Source: Spirochaetota bacterium
GTDB taxonomy: Bacteria; Spirochaetota; B62-G9; DRHN01
Assembly (NCBI GenBank): GCA_016934265.1
Contig: JAFGTF010000070.1
Location: forward strand, 43,530 to 107,529
Direction: 5' to 3'
Length of the DNA stretch: 64,000 nt
In this document: one piece after another, positions 28,100 to 35,728 of the stretch
Numbering within the stretch: the stretch's first letter is position 1
Layout of the letters: each line of letters begins with the position of its first letter
Position numbers and translations under genes: made by a program
Notes under the pieces: generated by a model
The model's input: only the letters and a program-made list of their open reading frames with translations
Told to the model about the DNA's origin: nothing
The model's database searches: none

Positions 28100-29491
28100 C
28101 TACTTCTTCTCCTCACCCGATGCACCTATCTCCTCATGGTAGGGGATGTCCATCGTTTCATGAACCAGGACGTCACCCTTTGTCCTTCTGATGATATCGG
28201 CTTTTAACGTGTCGCCCAGATCGTTTGCGGTGAACACGTAGTTGTACGGCGCGCTCTCCGGCGGAGGAACCACCCAGGCCGCCTTGAAATGATCGATATA
28301 CATCTGATAGACGCGCTGATACTCTCCCGAGTCCAGGGCCTCTTTGTACTCTTTCGGGACTTTATAGCCTTTGGGCTTGTCCAAATACCGCCAGTTCGTG
28401 AAATTATCCGGGTATATGGGAACCAAGAGTCCCTGCGGGTCCCAGTCGTTCGGATGAAGCACTCTGGACATCTTCGGCCAGTCAAACGGGTAGGGCCCGT
28501 CACCGCAGAATGTTTCGATAAACCAGTCGACATTGTCCGGGGTGATGGGCGCCTGCATGGTAGACATCATCGTCTCGGGAACCGTCGGTTTCCAGCCGTG
28601 AGCCAGATCGTACACGGTAACCGCCTGCCGCCCCGACATCCACCAGCCGTAGATTGTAAATACGACGTCCAGACTTCCGTCCTGCAAATCCGGCATGTTG
28701 GACTTGTTTGCATCCGTCGTGACCTGCACAACGTGGTGGCTCAAGCCCGCTTCTTCACACGCAACCGCCGCACCGACGCTCATGCTGGTATTCGTCCCGT
28801 ATATCCCGTCAATTTTATCTCCGAACTTCGTAACCCAGTCCTGTGTTATCGAGTAGCCCTTGTCCCGGATGAAATCACCGTACTCCTCCGCGATGACCTT
28901 GATACCGGGATAGTGGTCCTTGATAGCCGCCTTATAGCCTCTCGCCCTGTCGTTCCCCGCCTTTGAACCGGGAAAACCGAGCAAAACACAGGTGTTGCCT
29001 TTTCCATTCAGCAGTTTCCCCATCTCTATACCGCCGAGGTACCCGTCGACATATGCATCCGGACCGATGAACTGCCCCCAATAAGGGCCGGCATCAAGAG
29101 GTGTCCACCAGTCGGCAATCTCCAGTATATTCGCATAGTAGACTTTTTCCCTGTTGACGAGTTTGGAAGCTTCGATAACGGAGCCGATTGTGGGAGAGTA
29201 CCCGAAAATCATCCTGACGCCCGCTGCGGAAAAAGAAGTCATCTGCGAGAGGAATTTCTCCGGACGCCGCTCGTCTGTTGCGGCGACATAGGTATTGCCC
29301 AGAGACTCCACCGCTTCCCGCGCCCCTTTATCGAAAGTAAGGAAAAAATCGTTAGCCATTTGGGCGTAGGTACAGACCATCTTTTCCGGCCCCGCTTGCT
29401 TTTTCTCGGTTTCCGCGAACCCGAATCCTGCGATGCCGCCCACGATCAACAGGGCGGAAAGAGTAACAACTACTGCCTTTCTGCCTTTCAT
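28100..29491 (-). CDS. Periplasmic sugar-binding protein of the ABC transporter
   Basis: 463 residues. The start is ATG 29491, with a perfect GGAGGAGGT before it. A signal peptide (MKGRKAVVVTLSALLIVGG) is followed by a type I periplasmic binding fold (GYSPTIGSVIEASKLV, DKIDGIYGTNTSMSVGAAVA, LQDGSLDVVFTIYGWWMSGRQ). It is well over 100 residues longer than RbsB, mainly in a C-terminal extension. It binds an unknown sugar or polyol and delivers it to the two permeases. Confidence 0.92.
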   Translation of the reverse strand: MKGRKAVVVTLSALLIVGGIAGFGFAETEKKQAGPEKMVCTYAQMANDFFLTFDKGAREAVESLGNTYVAATDERRPEKFLSQMTSFSAAGVRMIFGYSPTIGSVIEASKLVNREKVYYANILEIADWWTPLDAGPYWGQFIGPDAYVDGYLGGIEMGKLLNGKGNTCVLLGFPGSKAGNDRARGYKAAIKDHYPGIKVIAEEYGDFIRDKGYSITQDWVTKFGDKIDGIYGTNTSMSVGAAVACEEAGLSHHVVQVTTDANKSNMPDLQDGSLDVVFTIYGWWMSGRQAVTVYDLAHGWKPTVPETMMSTMQAPITPDNVDWFIETFCGDGPYPFDWPKMSRVLHPNDWDPQGLLVPIYPDNFTNWRYLDKPKGYKVPKEYKEALDSGEYQRVYQMYIDHFKAAWVVPPPESAPYNYVFTANDLGDTLKADIIRRTKGDVLVHETMDIPYHEEIGASGEEKK

Positions 29492-29549
29492 TTTACCTCC
29501 TCCTTTACAAAGAGACCCGAAACGAGCGATCACTTTGCAATTTTTTTTC

Positions 29550-29564
29550 ACCGACAACGTCGGT
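29550..29564. promoter_or_regulatory. Palindrome upstream of the binding-protein gene
   Basis: ACCGAC-AAC-GTCGGT is a perfect six-base inverted repeat 59 bases before the binding-protein ATG. It is not followed by a T-run on the minus strand, so it looks more like a protein-binding site than a terminator. No recognisable promoter of its own lies with it. Confidence 0.35.
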
Positions 29565-29740
29565 CAGTCTATGACCCCATGGCGGAGCCGGCTTTTTCTT
29601 TATCATTGAGAACCGCCAGCCCCCCATTTTGACTCTCTTTTTGCATGAATTTTTCTATACGATCCTGCCGCGCCGTATTGTCTTTTACAATTCTTTCTTG
29701 CCCCCGACCGCCGCTTTGATATGCCGTGTACGACCGGCCG

Positions 29741-30379
29741 CTACAGAACTATACGTACGTTATACTCGTCTTTCGTGAATTCCCCGCCGAAGAACAGTGT
29801 ATCCAACGCATGCAGATGCCCCTCCATGAAACCGATTCCATCGGTGTTCCACTCCGCACCGAATGCATTCGTCACTTTCCCCCGGCGTATCGCCAGCTTC
29901 CCGTATCTCGGCATGAGGCACGGTGTAATTCCGTTTTCCGCAAACGGGGGATAGTGCCATGTTCCCTTGTCCAGCATTACCCCTTCGTCGGGTCCGATGA
30001 GAAACGCCCTCGTCTTTTTCGGTTTGGGGACATCCATGGGAGGACATAGTACGAAAATCAGCTGCTTTCCGCCAAGCGGGAAAAAGAACTCATAGGTCTC
30101 CCGGTGGCATTCGGTCCAGTTGATGGGCTCACCCGGCTCCTTCGATTTTAAAAACAGCATTCCCATGGAGAAGCGCTCCTGATCGGACGGCTCAAACGGA
30201 ACGAGATCCCAGTAGGCCTTTATCATATCGTTATCGACTGCAGCCTTGGCATCGACAGGGTGGAGGTTGTACTTTCCCGTTTCCGTATCCTCGTCCCTGC
30301 CTATGATACGGCCGAACTCTGAGAACTCCTTCATGCTTATATCTCGCAATCGCTCCAGCTTCACATCATGAATAGCCAT
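29741..30379 (-). CDS. AllA-like (ureidoglycolate lyase family) cupin-fold protein
   Basis: 212 residues, cytoplasmic. The pattern DISMKEFSEFGRIIG at the N-terminus, a Tyr-Glu/Phe core (ETYEFFFPLGG), RAFLIGPDEGVMLDKGTWHYPP and the C-terminal beta segment resembles the ureidoglycolate lyase (AllA) fold, whose active-site region contains a GxWH motif. It is about 50 residues longer than E. coli AllA. No other allantoin gene is near, so a role on a sugar-derived acid or lyase/isomerase step is more likely than purine breakdown. It heads the sigma-54-controlled region; AAAGGAG precedes the ATG. Confidence 0.7.
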   Translation of the reverse strand: MAIHDVKLERLRDISMKEFSEFGRIIGRDEDTETGKYNLHPVDAKAAVDNDMIKAYWDLVPFEPSDQERFSMGMLFLKSKEPGEPINWTECHRETYEFFFPLGGKQLIFVLCPPMDVPKPKKTRAFLIGPDEGVMLDKGTWHYPPFAENGITPCLMPRYGKLAIRRGKVTNAFGAEWNTDGIGFMEGHLHALDTLFFGGEFTKDEYNVRIVL

Positions 30380-30415
30380 ACTCGCTCCTTTGTTGTATAT
30401 CTTACCTAAGGATTC

Positions 30416-30431
30416 AGCAATTACTGTGCCA
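30416..30431 (-). promoter_or_regulatory. Sigma-54 promoter (-24/-12)
   Basis: On the minus strand TGGCAC-AGTAA-TTGCT matches the sigma-54 consensus, with GG and GC ten bases apart. The predicted start is near 30405, about 26 bases before the ATG of the AllA-like gene. The only sigma-54 activator in the window, the NtrC-type regulator at 17.8-19.2 kb, is encoded on the same strand at the end of the same gene run. Confidence 0.85.
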
Positions 30432-30560
30432 GCTCACATGCCGTTGACCCTCTTTAAGTGGAAAACGCCGTAATTTCCTGTATACATGGAGATAAATCGT
30501 AAAGAGGGAGGGAGTGCCGCCTGCCGCCTCGTGGATGAGTGCCTTATTTCAGTAACAACA
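30432..30560 (-). promoter_or_regulatory. Possible activator-binding region for the sigma-54 promoter
   Basis: Upstream of the -24 box, perfect inverted arms CCCTCTTTA (30448-30456) and TAAAGAGGG (30500-30508) flank a central imperfect dyad CCTGTATACATGG. Positions of about -45 to -100 fit an enhancer-binding site for an NtrC-type activator. Inference from symmetry and place only. Confidence 0.4.
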
Positions 30561-30748
30561 CGGTCGATATGTCGTTTATTTCCGACAACCGTTGTCTGTT
30601 TTTTATCGAAACCCGCGCGGAAGCCCCCAGCGTATCATACACGACGCTCGAGGCCGCCCGCGTTCCGGTCGTCTCGATTGAAAAAACCGATCCGGGCTTT
30701 TCTCGAGTTCGTCGGAGGACACCGTCTTTAGGGAGGACAGCACTTTGA
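30539..30748 (+). pseudogene. Possible remnant of a divergent polysaccharide deacetylase
   Basis: A short plus-strand frame contains DNRCLFFIETRAEAPSVSYTTLE, then AARVPVVSIEKTDPGF, which resembles the C-terminal FxDSRTTxxSVA...GVPVxxRDVFLD block of YibQ-type divergent polysaccharide deacetylases. No start, ribosome site or N-terminal two-thirds is present. The rest of the 373-base spacer holds the sigma-54 promoter region. This may be chance similarity. Confidence 0.3.
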
Positions 30749-30752
30749 ATCT

Positions 30753-31418
30753 TCAGAGAATGCTTCGTATACCGGCGATTGACGCCGCGGAAAACAGTAA
30801 CAGAAGCGCCATCACAAAATTGAATACGATACGGACCGTTTTGTTCTGCAGATACCTCTTTATCACAGACCCGCACAGCGCCCACGCCGAGGTGGATATA
30901 AAGCTTAGGGAAGTGAGAAACAGTGCTGCAAGCGTGATCTCGAAAACGGTATCGATCACCTCGACGAGAAAGGCGGAGTACACCGTCACGGCGTATATCA
31001 GCACCTTCGGGTTCACGATCTGGAGCATGAAACCTTTGCCGAACGCCTTCAGGCCGAACGCCTTCAGGCCGAACGCCGGTCGGCCCCCTGCCGGCCTGCT
31101 GGAGGCCGACCGGGTCTTCATCTCGTGCCCGCCGTTTTTCTTCGGAAGAGCGATCATGACTGCGAGCCAGATCATGTACCCGGCACCGATTATACGCAGA
31201 AACAGCTCGACCTTGGGGAAGAGGCCGGTCACCGTTTCGGTGAGCAGCCCGCTACTCATCATGATGAGGAAAAAGCCCGATACGACTCCGGCGATGAAGC
31301 GTAGTGTGTGCGGGTACCCGTATGACATCCCCATGGACGTGGAGGTGATGTTGTTGGGCCCCGGGGTGAAGGTGGTGACGAATACATATGCGAGAAACGG
31401 AAAGAGCATATCGTCCAA
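30753..31418 (-). CDS. LysE/RhtB-family amino-acid exporter
   Basis: 221 residues with six hydrophobic segments and the family's N-terminal motif VTTFTPGPNNITSTSMGMSYG, followed by GAGYMIWLAVMI and FMLQIVNPKVLIYAVT. Probably exports an amino acid or analogue; the substrate is unknown. The start is TTG 31418, seven bases after AGGAG. The loop between helices 3 and 4 contains a five-residue tandem repeat (AFGLKAFGLKAFGKG) encoded by an unusual 15-bp DNA repeat. Upstream lies the cupin gene, divergent. Confidence 0.92.
   Translation of the reverse strand: MDDMLFPFLAYVFVTTFTPGPNNITSTSMGMSYGYPHTLRFIAGVVSGFFLIMMSSGLLTETVTGLFPKVELFLRIIGAGYMIWLAVMIALPKKNGGHEMKTRSASSRPAGGRPAFGLKAFGLKAFGKGFMLQIVNPKVLIYAVTVYSAFLVEVIDTVFEITLAALFLTSLSFISTSAWALCGSVIKRYLQNKTVRIVFNFVMALLLLFSAASIAGIRSIL
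31034..31078. repeat. 15-bp tandem repeat inside the LysE-type gene
   Basis: GCCGAACGCCTTCAG repeats about 2.7 times in frame, giving AFGLK copies in a cytoplasmic loop. Repeats of this kind change copy number by slippage without breaking the frame. Confidence 0.8.
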
Positions 31419-31613
31419 ACACGCGCTCCTCGTGAAGGAGGATACTTCAATATACTTCAGGCGGCATCGATGAACAAATCCAAATCCGGCAGCGCCCCGC
31501 TATGACGCGGGCCTATGTATAAACGTAACTTTTTCTTCGACAAATTGACCCGCGTCAACTAAATTTCTTCAAATCCTGTTATTTTAGGAAGAAAAGGAAC
31601 AAAGGAGGCCGTC

Positions 31614-31958
31614 ATGACGATACGGAAATTGAGTGAAACGGCGATAACGGAAAACGCGCACAACGTGGATGCGAGAAACCTCTACAGCACACCGGATGCG
31701 ATGATAACCGTGATCACCCTTGCGCCGGGACAGTCTCTCAAGCGTCACATCACGCCGGTTGACGTTGCATTCTATGTGATGGAAGGGAACGGAATCGTTG
31801 AAATCGGTGATGAGAAGCAAACGGTCGGACCCGATACCGTTGTCGAAAGCCCCCGCAGTATCGTGCACTGCTGGTACAACGAAAGCGAAACGCCCCTGCG
31901 GTTCTTGGTCATCAAGGCACCGAGGCCCACGGGCAGGACCGTATTCGTCGGCAGCTGA
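31614..31958 (+). CDS. Small cupin-domain protein
   Basis: 114 residues, a single cupin barrel: ITLAPGQSLKRHITPVDV (first motif), MEGNGIVEIGDEKQTVGPDT and SPRSIVHCWYNESETPLRFLV (second motif). Metal ligands could be His of KRHIT, Glu and His of IVHCW. Function unknown; such proteins act as sensors, isomerases or storage-stable binding proteins. AAAGGAGG precedes the ATG. Upstream is a palindrome TTGAC-CCGC-GTCAA (31545-31558), a possible operator. Confidence 0.85.
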   Translation: MTIRKLSETAITENAHNVDARNLYSTPDAMITVITLAPGQSLKRHITPVDVAFYVMEGNGIVEIGDEKQTVGPDTVVESPRSIVHCWYNESETPLRFLVIKAPRPTGRTVFVGS

Positions 31959-32072
31959 CCTGCACGGCTGCGTACCGATCCCGTCGGCCATGATACCCTC
32001 GACGATAAAGCCGAAACCTGATATCTTAAGGGGAGACTGAACAGCCCTGTACGGGCGGAGGTGTGGACTCGA

Positions 32073-32564
32073 ATGAAAGAGATTCGGGGTATTCGAATTC
32101 GAACCGGACTTCTTCCCGGTGACGTGGGCGGCATCGTCTGCCTGCACGGCCGCCTGTATGCGGAGGAATACGGCTTTGACTGCAGTTTCGAGCCCTACGT
32201 GGCGGTACCCCTTTCCGAGTTCGCAGTAAGACGGCACGAGAGGGAACGGATCTGGATTGTGGAGTATCGCGGTAGGGTTTGCGGCTCTGTCGCAATCGTG
32301 GAGCATACAAAAAGCGAAGCGCAGCTTCGCTGGCTCATACTCCACCCCGATCTTCGCGGACACGGCCTCGGAAAAAAACTGGTTCGGGATGCCGTCTCAT
32401 TCTGCAAAGCGTGCCGTTACTCCGGGATATTCCTATGGACCGTCGATTTCCTCGACGCTGCGAGAAGGATATACGAATCCGAAGGGTTCGTTCTCACTGA
32501 CCAAAAAAAACACAGAATCTGGGGAGTCTCTCTTACCGAGCAGCGTTATGAACGGACGCTTTGA
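32073..32564 (+). CDS. GNAT-family acetyltransferase
   Basis: 163 residues from ATG 32073, which lies nine bases after GGAGGTG. The acetyl-CoA-binding motif A reads LRWLILHPDLRGHGLGKKLVRDAV, with the R/Q-x-x-G-x-G/A loop as RGHGLG; motif B includes IFLWTVDFLDAARRIYESEGF. The N-terminal part carries LCHGRLYAEEYGFD-like sequence of MarR-associated GNATs but there is no MarR domain. Substrate unknown. Confidence 0.88.
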   Translation: MKEIRGIRIRTGLLPGDVGGIVCLHGRLYAEEYGFDCSFEPYVAVPLSEFAVRRHERERIWIVEYRGRVCGSVAIVEHTKSEAQLRWLILHPDLRGHGLGKKLVRDAVSFCKACRYSGIFLWTVDFLDAARRIYESEGFVLTDQKKHRIWGVSLTEQRYERTL

Positions 32565-32699
32565 AGGCCTTTTTATCAAAATCGAAAATATTTTTTACAA
32601 GACGGCGTGTGTGTGCACGCTTACGCAGCAAGCACAGAGCGGCCCCGAGGCTGTTTTCACCTGTGAGCATGATAATTCCTACATACGAACCGTCGAAAA

Positions 32700-33123
32700 A
32701 TGGGGATGAGTACTTTAATTCCGATATAAAGAGAACTCTCCCCCCTGCAGGGTCTTCTACGGGGCCTGTCCTTCTTTCGATAGAACATGCCTCGGCTGCA
32801 CGTCCGAAGACAGAGAACACAAAAAAAAGCAACTGGAACTGCAGGATACGGCTGTGCTGCTACGATATCGTGAAGAAGAGCTTCTGCATAGAGTGTGGAA
32901 AATTTCCATGCAGGACAATCAAAAGAAAGCTCCTCGACACCCACCCCGAAGATCAGAAGTACAATTACAGATAGGAAATTCCGTAAATGTTCATAAAGAT
33001 GACGGAAATGGGTACGGCGTATATCGAATTCCAGAAAACCCACTGGAGATGCCCCCCTTGCGGCGGAACTGTCCTTTTTTTCACTACAAGTGCAACAAAT
33101 GCGGCAACAATGTGTTTATATAA
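32700..33123 (+). pseudogene. Frameshifted DUF3795-like cysteine-rich protein gene
   Basis: Reading across frames gives a coherent protein: CRVFYGACPSFDRTCLGC, then NWNCRIRLCCYDIVKKSFCIEC, GKFPCRTIKRKLLDTHPEDQKY, and a C-terminal piece with HWRCPPCGG and YKCNKCGNN. The order of Cys pairs and FPC is that of DUF3795 proteins with a C-terminal zinc ribbon. The frame changes at an A8 tract (about 32820-32828) and again near 32975-33050, so no intact product is made unless these are sequencing errors. It lies next to the mobile REP/transposase element. Confidence 0.6.
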
Positions 33124-33176
33124 ATGGGGTCAGACCCCATTTATTGCACACCAAAAAAATAGGGTCAGACCCCATA
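33124..33176. repeat. REP-like palindromes, left end of the transposase element
   Basis: Two copies of a GGGGTCAGACCCC-type palindrome: ATGGGGTCAGACCCCAT (33124-33140) and AGGGTCAGACCCCAT (33161-33175), each flanked by A/T runs. Such palindromes accompany REP-associated tyrosine transposases. Confidence 0.9.
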
Positions 33177-33206
33177 TAATCGCACTGTATTGGAGGTATT
33201 CTCCCC

Positions 33207-33881
33207 ATGCCGCGAACAGAACGTATAGTAGTTGTTGGCTTTCCTCATCATGTCACGCAAAAAGGAAATTATAATCAGACCGTATTCAGAAAAGAGTCCG
33301 ACTACAGGCGCTATCTTCTATGGCTCGAAGGATATAAAAATAAATACAGGCTCTTAATACTAGCATATTGTCTAATGCCAAACCACATACACCTGATCGT
33401 CGTACCAGAAAAAGAGGACTCCCTTTCAAAAACGATAAAGGATTGTCATATGCGGTATGCACAATATATTAATAATAACAAAAAAGTTACCGGGCACTTA
33501 TGGCATGGGAGGTTTTATTCATGCATTCTAGATGAAAAACACCTTTATTCAGCGATTCGATACGTGGAAAACAATCCCGTTAGGGCAAAACTCGCAGTAA
33601 AAGCCGAAGATTGGAAATGGTCCAGTGCAAAATCTCATTTATACAATACTACCAATTTACTTTCATTAGGTGATATTTCCAGATACATGGAAATACCGGA
33701 CTGGAGGGGATTTCTTACACAAAATCATGAGGAATCATGTATAACTAAAATACGATCCAATACACACAGTGGAAAACCTATTGGAAGCGATATGTTCATT
33801 GCCGTGCTGGAAAATATTAGAAAAAAAAGAATCAAGTCTCTACCAAAAGGAAGACCGAAAATCAAAAAAAATAGGGTCTGA
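33207..33881 (+). CDS. REP-associated tyrosine transposase (RAYT, Y1_Tnp)
   Basis: 224 residues. It has the HUH/Y1 features of TnpA-REP proteins: GFPHHVTQKGN, CLMPNHIHLIVVP (the HxH pair that binds metal), the Tyr region of CHMRYAQYINNN, GHLWHGRFYSCI and YVENNPVRAKLA. It probably nicks and mobilises the flanking palindromes. GGAGGT precedes the ATG. The stop codon lies inside the right-hand palindrome. Gene composition is clearly more AT-rich than its neighbours, which fits a mobile origin. Confidence 0.95.
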   Translation: MPRTERIVVVGFPHHVTQKGNYNQTVFRKESDYRRYLLWLEGYKNKYRLLILAYCLMPNHIHLIVVPEKEDSLSKTIKDCHMRYAQYINNNKKVTGHLWHGRFYSCILDEKHLYSAIRYVENNPVRAKLAVKAEDWKWSSAKSHLYNTTNLLSLGDISRYMEIPDWRGFLTQNHEESCITKIRSNTHSGKPIGSDMFIAVLENIRKKRIKSLPKGRPKIKKNRV

Positions 33882-33892
33882 CCCCATTTTTT
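33873..33892. repeat. REP-like palindrome, right end
   Basis: AGGGTCTGACCCCAT followed by a T-run; it is the reverse complement of the left copies, so the element has inverted ends. It overlaps the transposase stop codon. Confidence 0.88.
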
Positions 33893-33894
33893 TA

Positions 33895-34177
33895 GGCAGA
33901 ATCTGTGCTCAACTCGAGATGGGCCGAAGAAAACAAATATATCCATACTACGGCCGGTATGTCGGATAGCGGTGATATTTCCGAATATATAGATGTATCG
34001 AACTGGAAAGAGTATCTCTCGCAAAATACGGACGGATGTTTTATAATGAAAATTAGATCCAACACAGTATGCGGAAAGCCGCTAGGAAGCGATATGTTCG
34101 TTGCGGCACTTGAAAAAATTCTCGGAAAAAAGATAATATCTCTACCAAGGGGCAGACCGAAGATTGAAAAAAAATAG
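33895..34177 (+). pseudogene. C-terminal remnant of a second RAYT transposase
   Basis: This frame reads SGDISEYIDVSNWKEYLSQN, MKIRSNTVCGKPLGSDMFVA and SLPRGRPKIEKK. It aligns with the last 80 or so residues of the intact transposase immediately before it (GDISRYMEIPDWRGFLTQN, TKIRSNTHSGKPIGSDMF, SLPKGRPKIKKN). The catalytic part is missing. A degenerate palindrome (GGCGCTGTCCCC) follows at 34176-34187. An older copy was probably interrupted or overwritten by the younger element. Confidence 0.85.
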
Positions 34178-34196
34178 GCGCTGTCCCCATTTAAAG

Positions 34197-35216
34197 ATGT
34201 TCGGGCCGTTTCTCGACTATCTCAAGGGAAAGCGTGTATACCTCGCTCTTTCAGGCGGGGGCCTTGCCCTTGTCTGCCATATCGGCTTACTGCGGTTTCT
34301 CGAGGAGCAGGGGATCCGGGTGGACAAGATCTTCGGCTCTTCCGCCGGTGCGGTAATAGGCGGGTTTTTCGCTTCAGGGGTGAACGCATCACGGCTTCAC
34401 GATGCGGCCCTGGATCTCGAGGATCCGGACAGGGTATTCGGAAAAGGCTCCCGCAGGATGTTTCTCCGTATCGTGCGAAACCAGATCGAAACACGTTTCT
34501 CTGGAAGCGGGTTCAGGCATGCGGCGGTATATGACAATAGAAGGCTCGAATCGTACATAGAAGAAAGCCTCGTGTCGATGACCGGCAAGGCGCCGCTTCT
34601 CGGGGAGACCGAAAGGTCGTTTTCCGCCGTCTCGTTCGACATCGGAACTGGTGAGTCCCTCGACTCCGACAGCGGCAGAAAAACGGTCTTCTCGACCGAA
34701 GACACCCCCCACGTCTCTCTGAAGGATGCGATCGTCGCCTCGATGTCGATTCCCGGCTTATTCATGCCGAAAAAAATAGGAGGGCGGTACTACATAGACG
34801 GCGGTACCGTCGAGCATCTCCCCATTGTATCGGCGCGTGACCACTGGCTTACAACACGAAAAAACAAAAGGGAGCAGCTCGTCATCATCGCCGTCGATCT
34901 CGGCTATCTCGGCGAGACCCTCAATGAAAAGGAACGGATCTCTCCGATCGACATGATACTATACTCGTTCAACATCAGGGGCAAGCAGATCACCCAGTAC
35001 AGCCTGCTCAGGGTCCACGAACCAGAGAGAGGCTGCAGCGTGGTGCTCCTCAAGCCGCGCTGCTACGATATCAACCTTACCGACTTTCACAAGATACCGG
35101 GAGCGCTGGAAAAATCGTACGTCAACATCAGGCGGCAGCTTGCGGGCGACGACTTCCTCGGGGAAACGGAGGAGAGTATACAAAACGTGAAGTTTTTGCT
35201 CGGCCTCAACGAGTAG
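34197..35216 (+). CDS. Patatin-like phospholipase, second type
   Basis: 339 residues from ATG 34197; the frame is open for 11 more codons back into the transposase remnant. LALSGGGLALVCHIG supplies the oxyanion loop, GSSAGA the nucleophilic Ser, and DGGTVEHLP the catalytic Asp. The C-terminal third (DMILYSFNIRGKQITQYSL) differs from the first patatin at 0.1-0.95 kb, so these are not recent duplicates. The mobile element ends directly upstream, so the original promoter may have been displaced. Confidence 0.9.
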   Translation: MFGPFLDYLKGKRVYLALSGGGLALVCHIGLLRFLEEQGIRVDKIFGSSAGAVIGGFFASGVNASRLHDAALDLEDPDRVFGKGSRRMFLRIVRNQIETRFSGSGFRHAAVYDNRRLESYIEESLVSMTGKAPLLGETERSFSAVSFDIGTGESLDSDSGRKTVFSTEDTPHVSLKDAIVASMSIPGLFMPKKIGGRYYIDGGTVEHLPIVSARDHWLTTRKNKREQLVIIAVDLGYLGETLNEKERISPIDMILYSFNIRGKQITQYSLLRVHEPERGCSVVLLKPRCYDINLTDFHKIPGALEKSYVNIRRQLAGDDFLGETEESIQNVKFLLGLNE

Positions 35217-35728
35217 CTCCACGTTATCCCGTCCTCTTTTTATCCACCTCGTTCGTCCGCCCGCCTGCTCTGAAGAAACCGATTCCACCGCGCCTGTCAA
35301 GCCGCAGGTGACAAGTAGCAGCCCCCGTTGACACTGAAAGCATCAGCAATCGTTGACAGTTGGATAATCGTTGATATTTCCGTAATTCTCTAAAAATCAA
35401 CTCCTTAGGACTTGTGAGGGGATTGATTTTCGGAGGTTCTTAATCCTCAAATCAATTGTCAACGCGGGTGATATATAACACGCAGGGATTCTACCGGGCG
35501 ATGGCCCTTCTGCCGGCCCGACCGGTCGATTTATCGGTTGCTTATTCGTCGCGGTTCTGTCATACTATGTGAAGTGAAGGCGTGTGCGGCCTTTTTTTCT
35601 TTTTTCAAATGATGGATCGAACCAAGAAGAGTATCGAACACGGTCATGCCCGCAAACCGCACGGTCCGAAAACGAAGAGGATCGTATCAGACGGGGGCCG
35701 CCGTACCGGGTGCCGTGGGAGGTAACGT
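35217..35728 (+). other. Structured leader region before mgtC-like gene
   Basis: About 510 bases. Three mutually complementary segments lie close together: AAAATCAACTCCT (35393-35405), AGGGGATTGATTTT (35417-35430) and TCCTCAAATCAAT (35444-35456). The middle one can pair with either neighbour, which is the layout of an attenuator or riboswitch switch. TTGACA occurs twice (35328-35333, 35353-35358). A weak terminator follows at 35577-35606, ahead of the gene. I recognise no known riboswitch class. Confidence 0.4.
35577..35606 (+). terminator. Weak intrinsic terminator upstream of the MgtC gene
   Basis: AAGGC pairs with GCCTT around a seven-base loop and is followed by T7-C-T6. It lies about 120 bases before the start codon and so may be an attenuator in the leader. 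Confidence 0.45.

Noticed and set aside
29492..29740. A second sigma-54 promoter for the binding-protein gene
   Set aside because: The nearest match (CTGGCGG... on the minus strand near 29605) lacks the GC at the -12 position.
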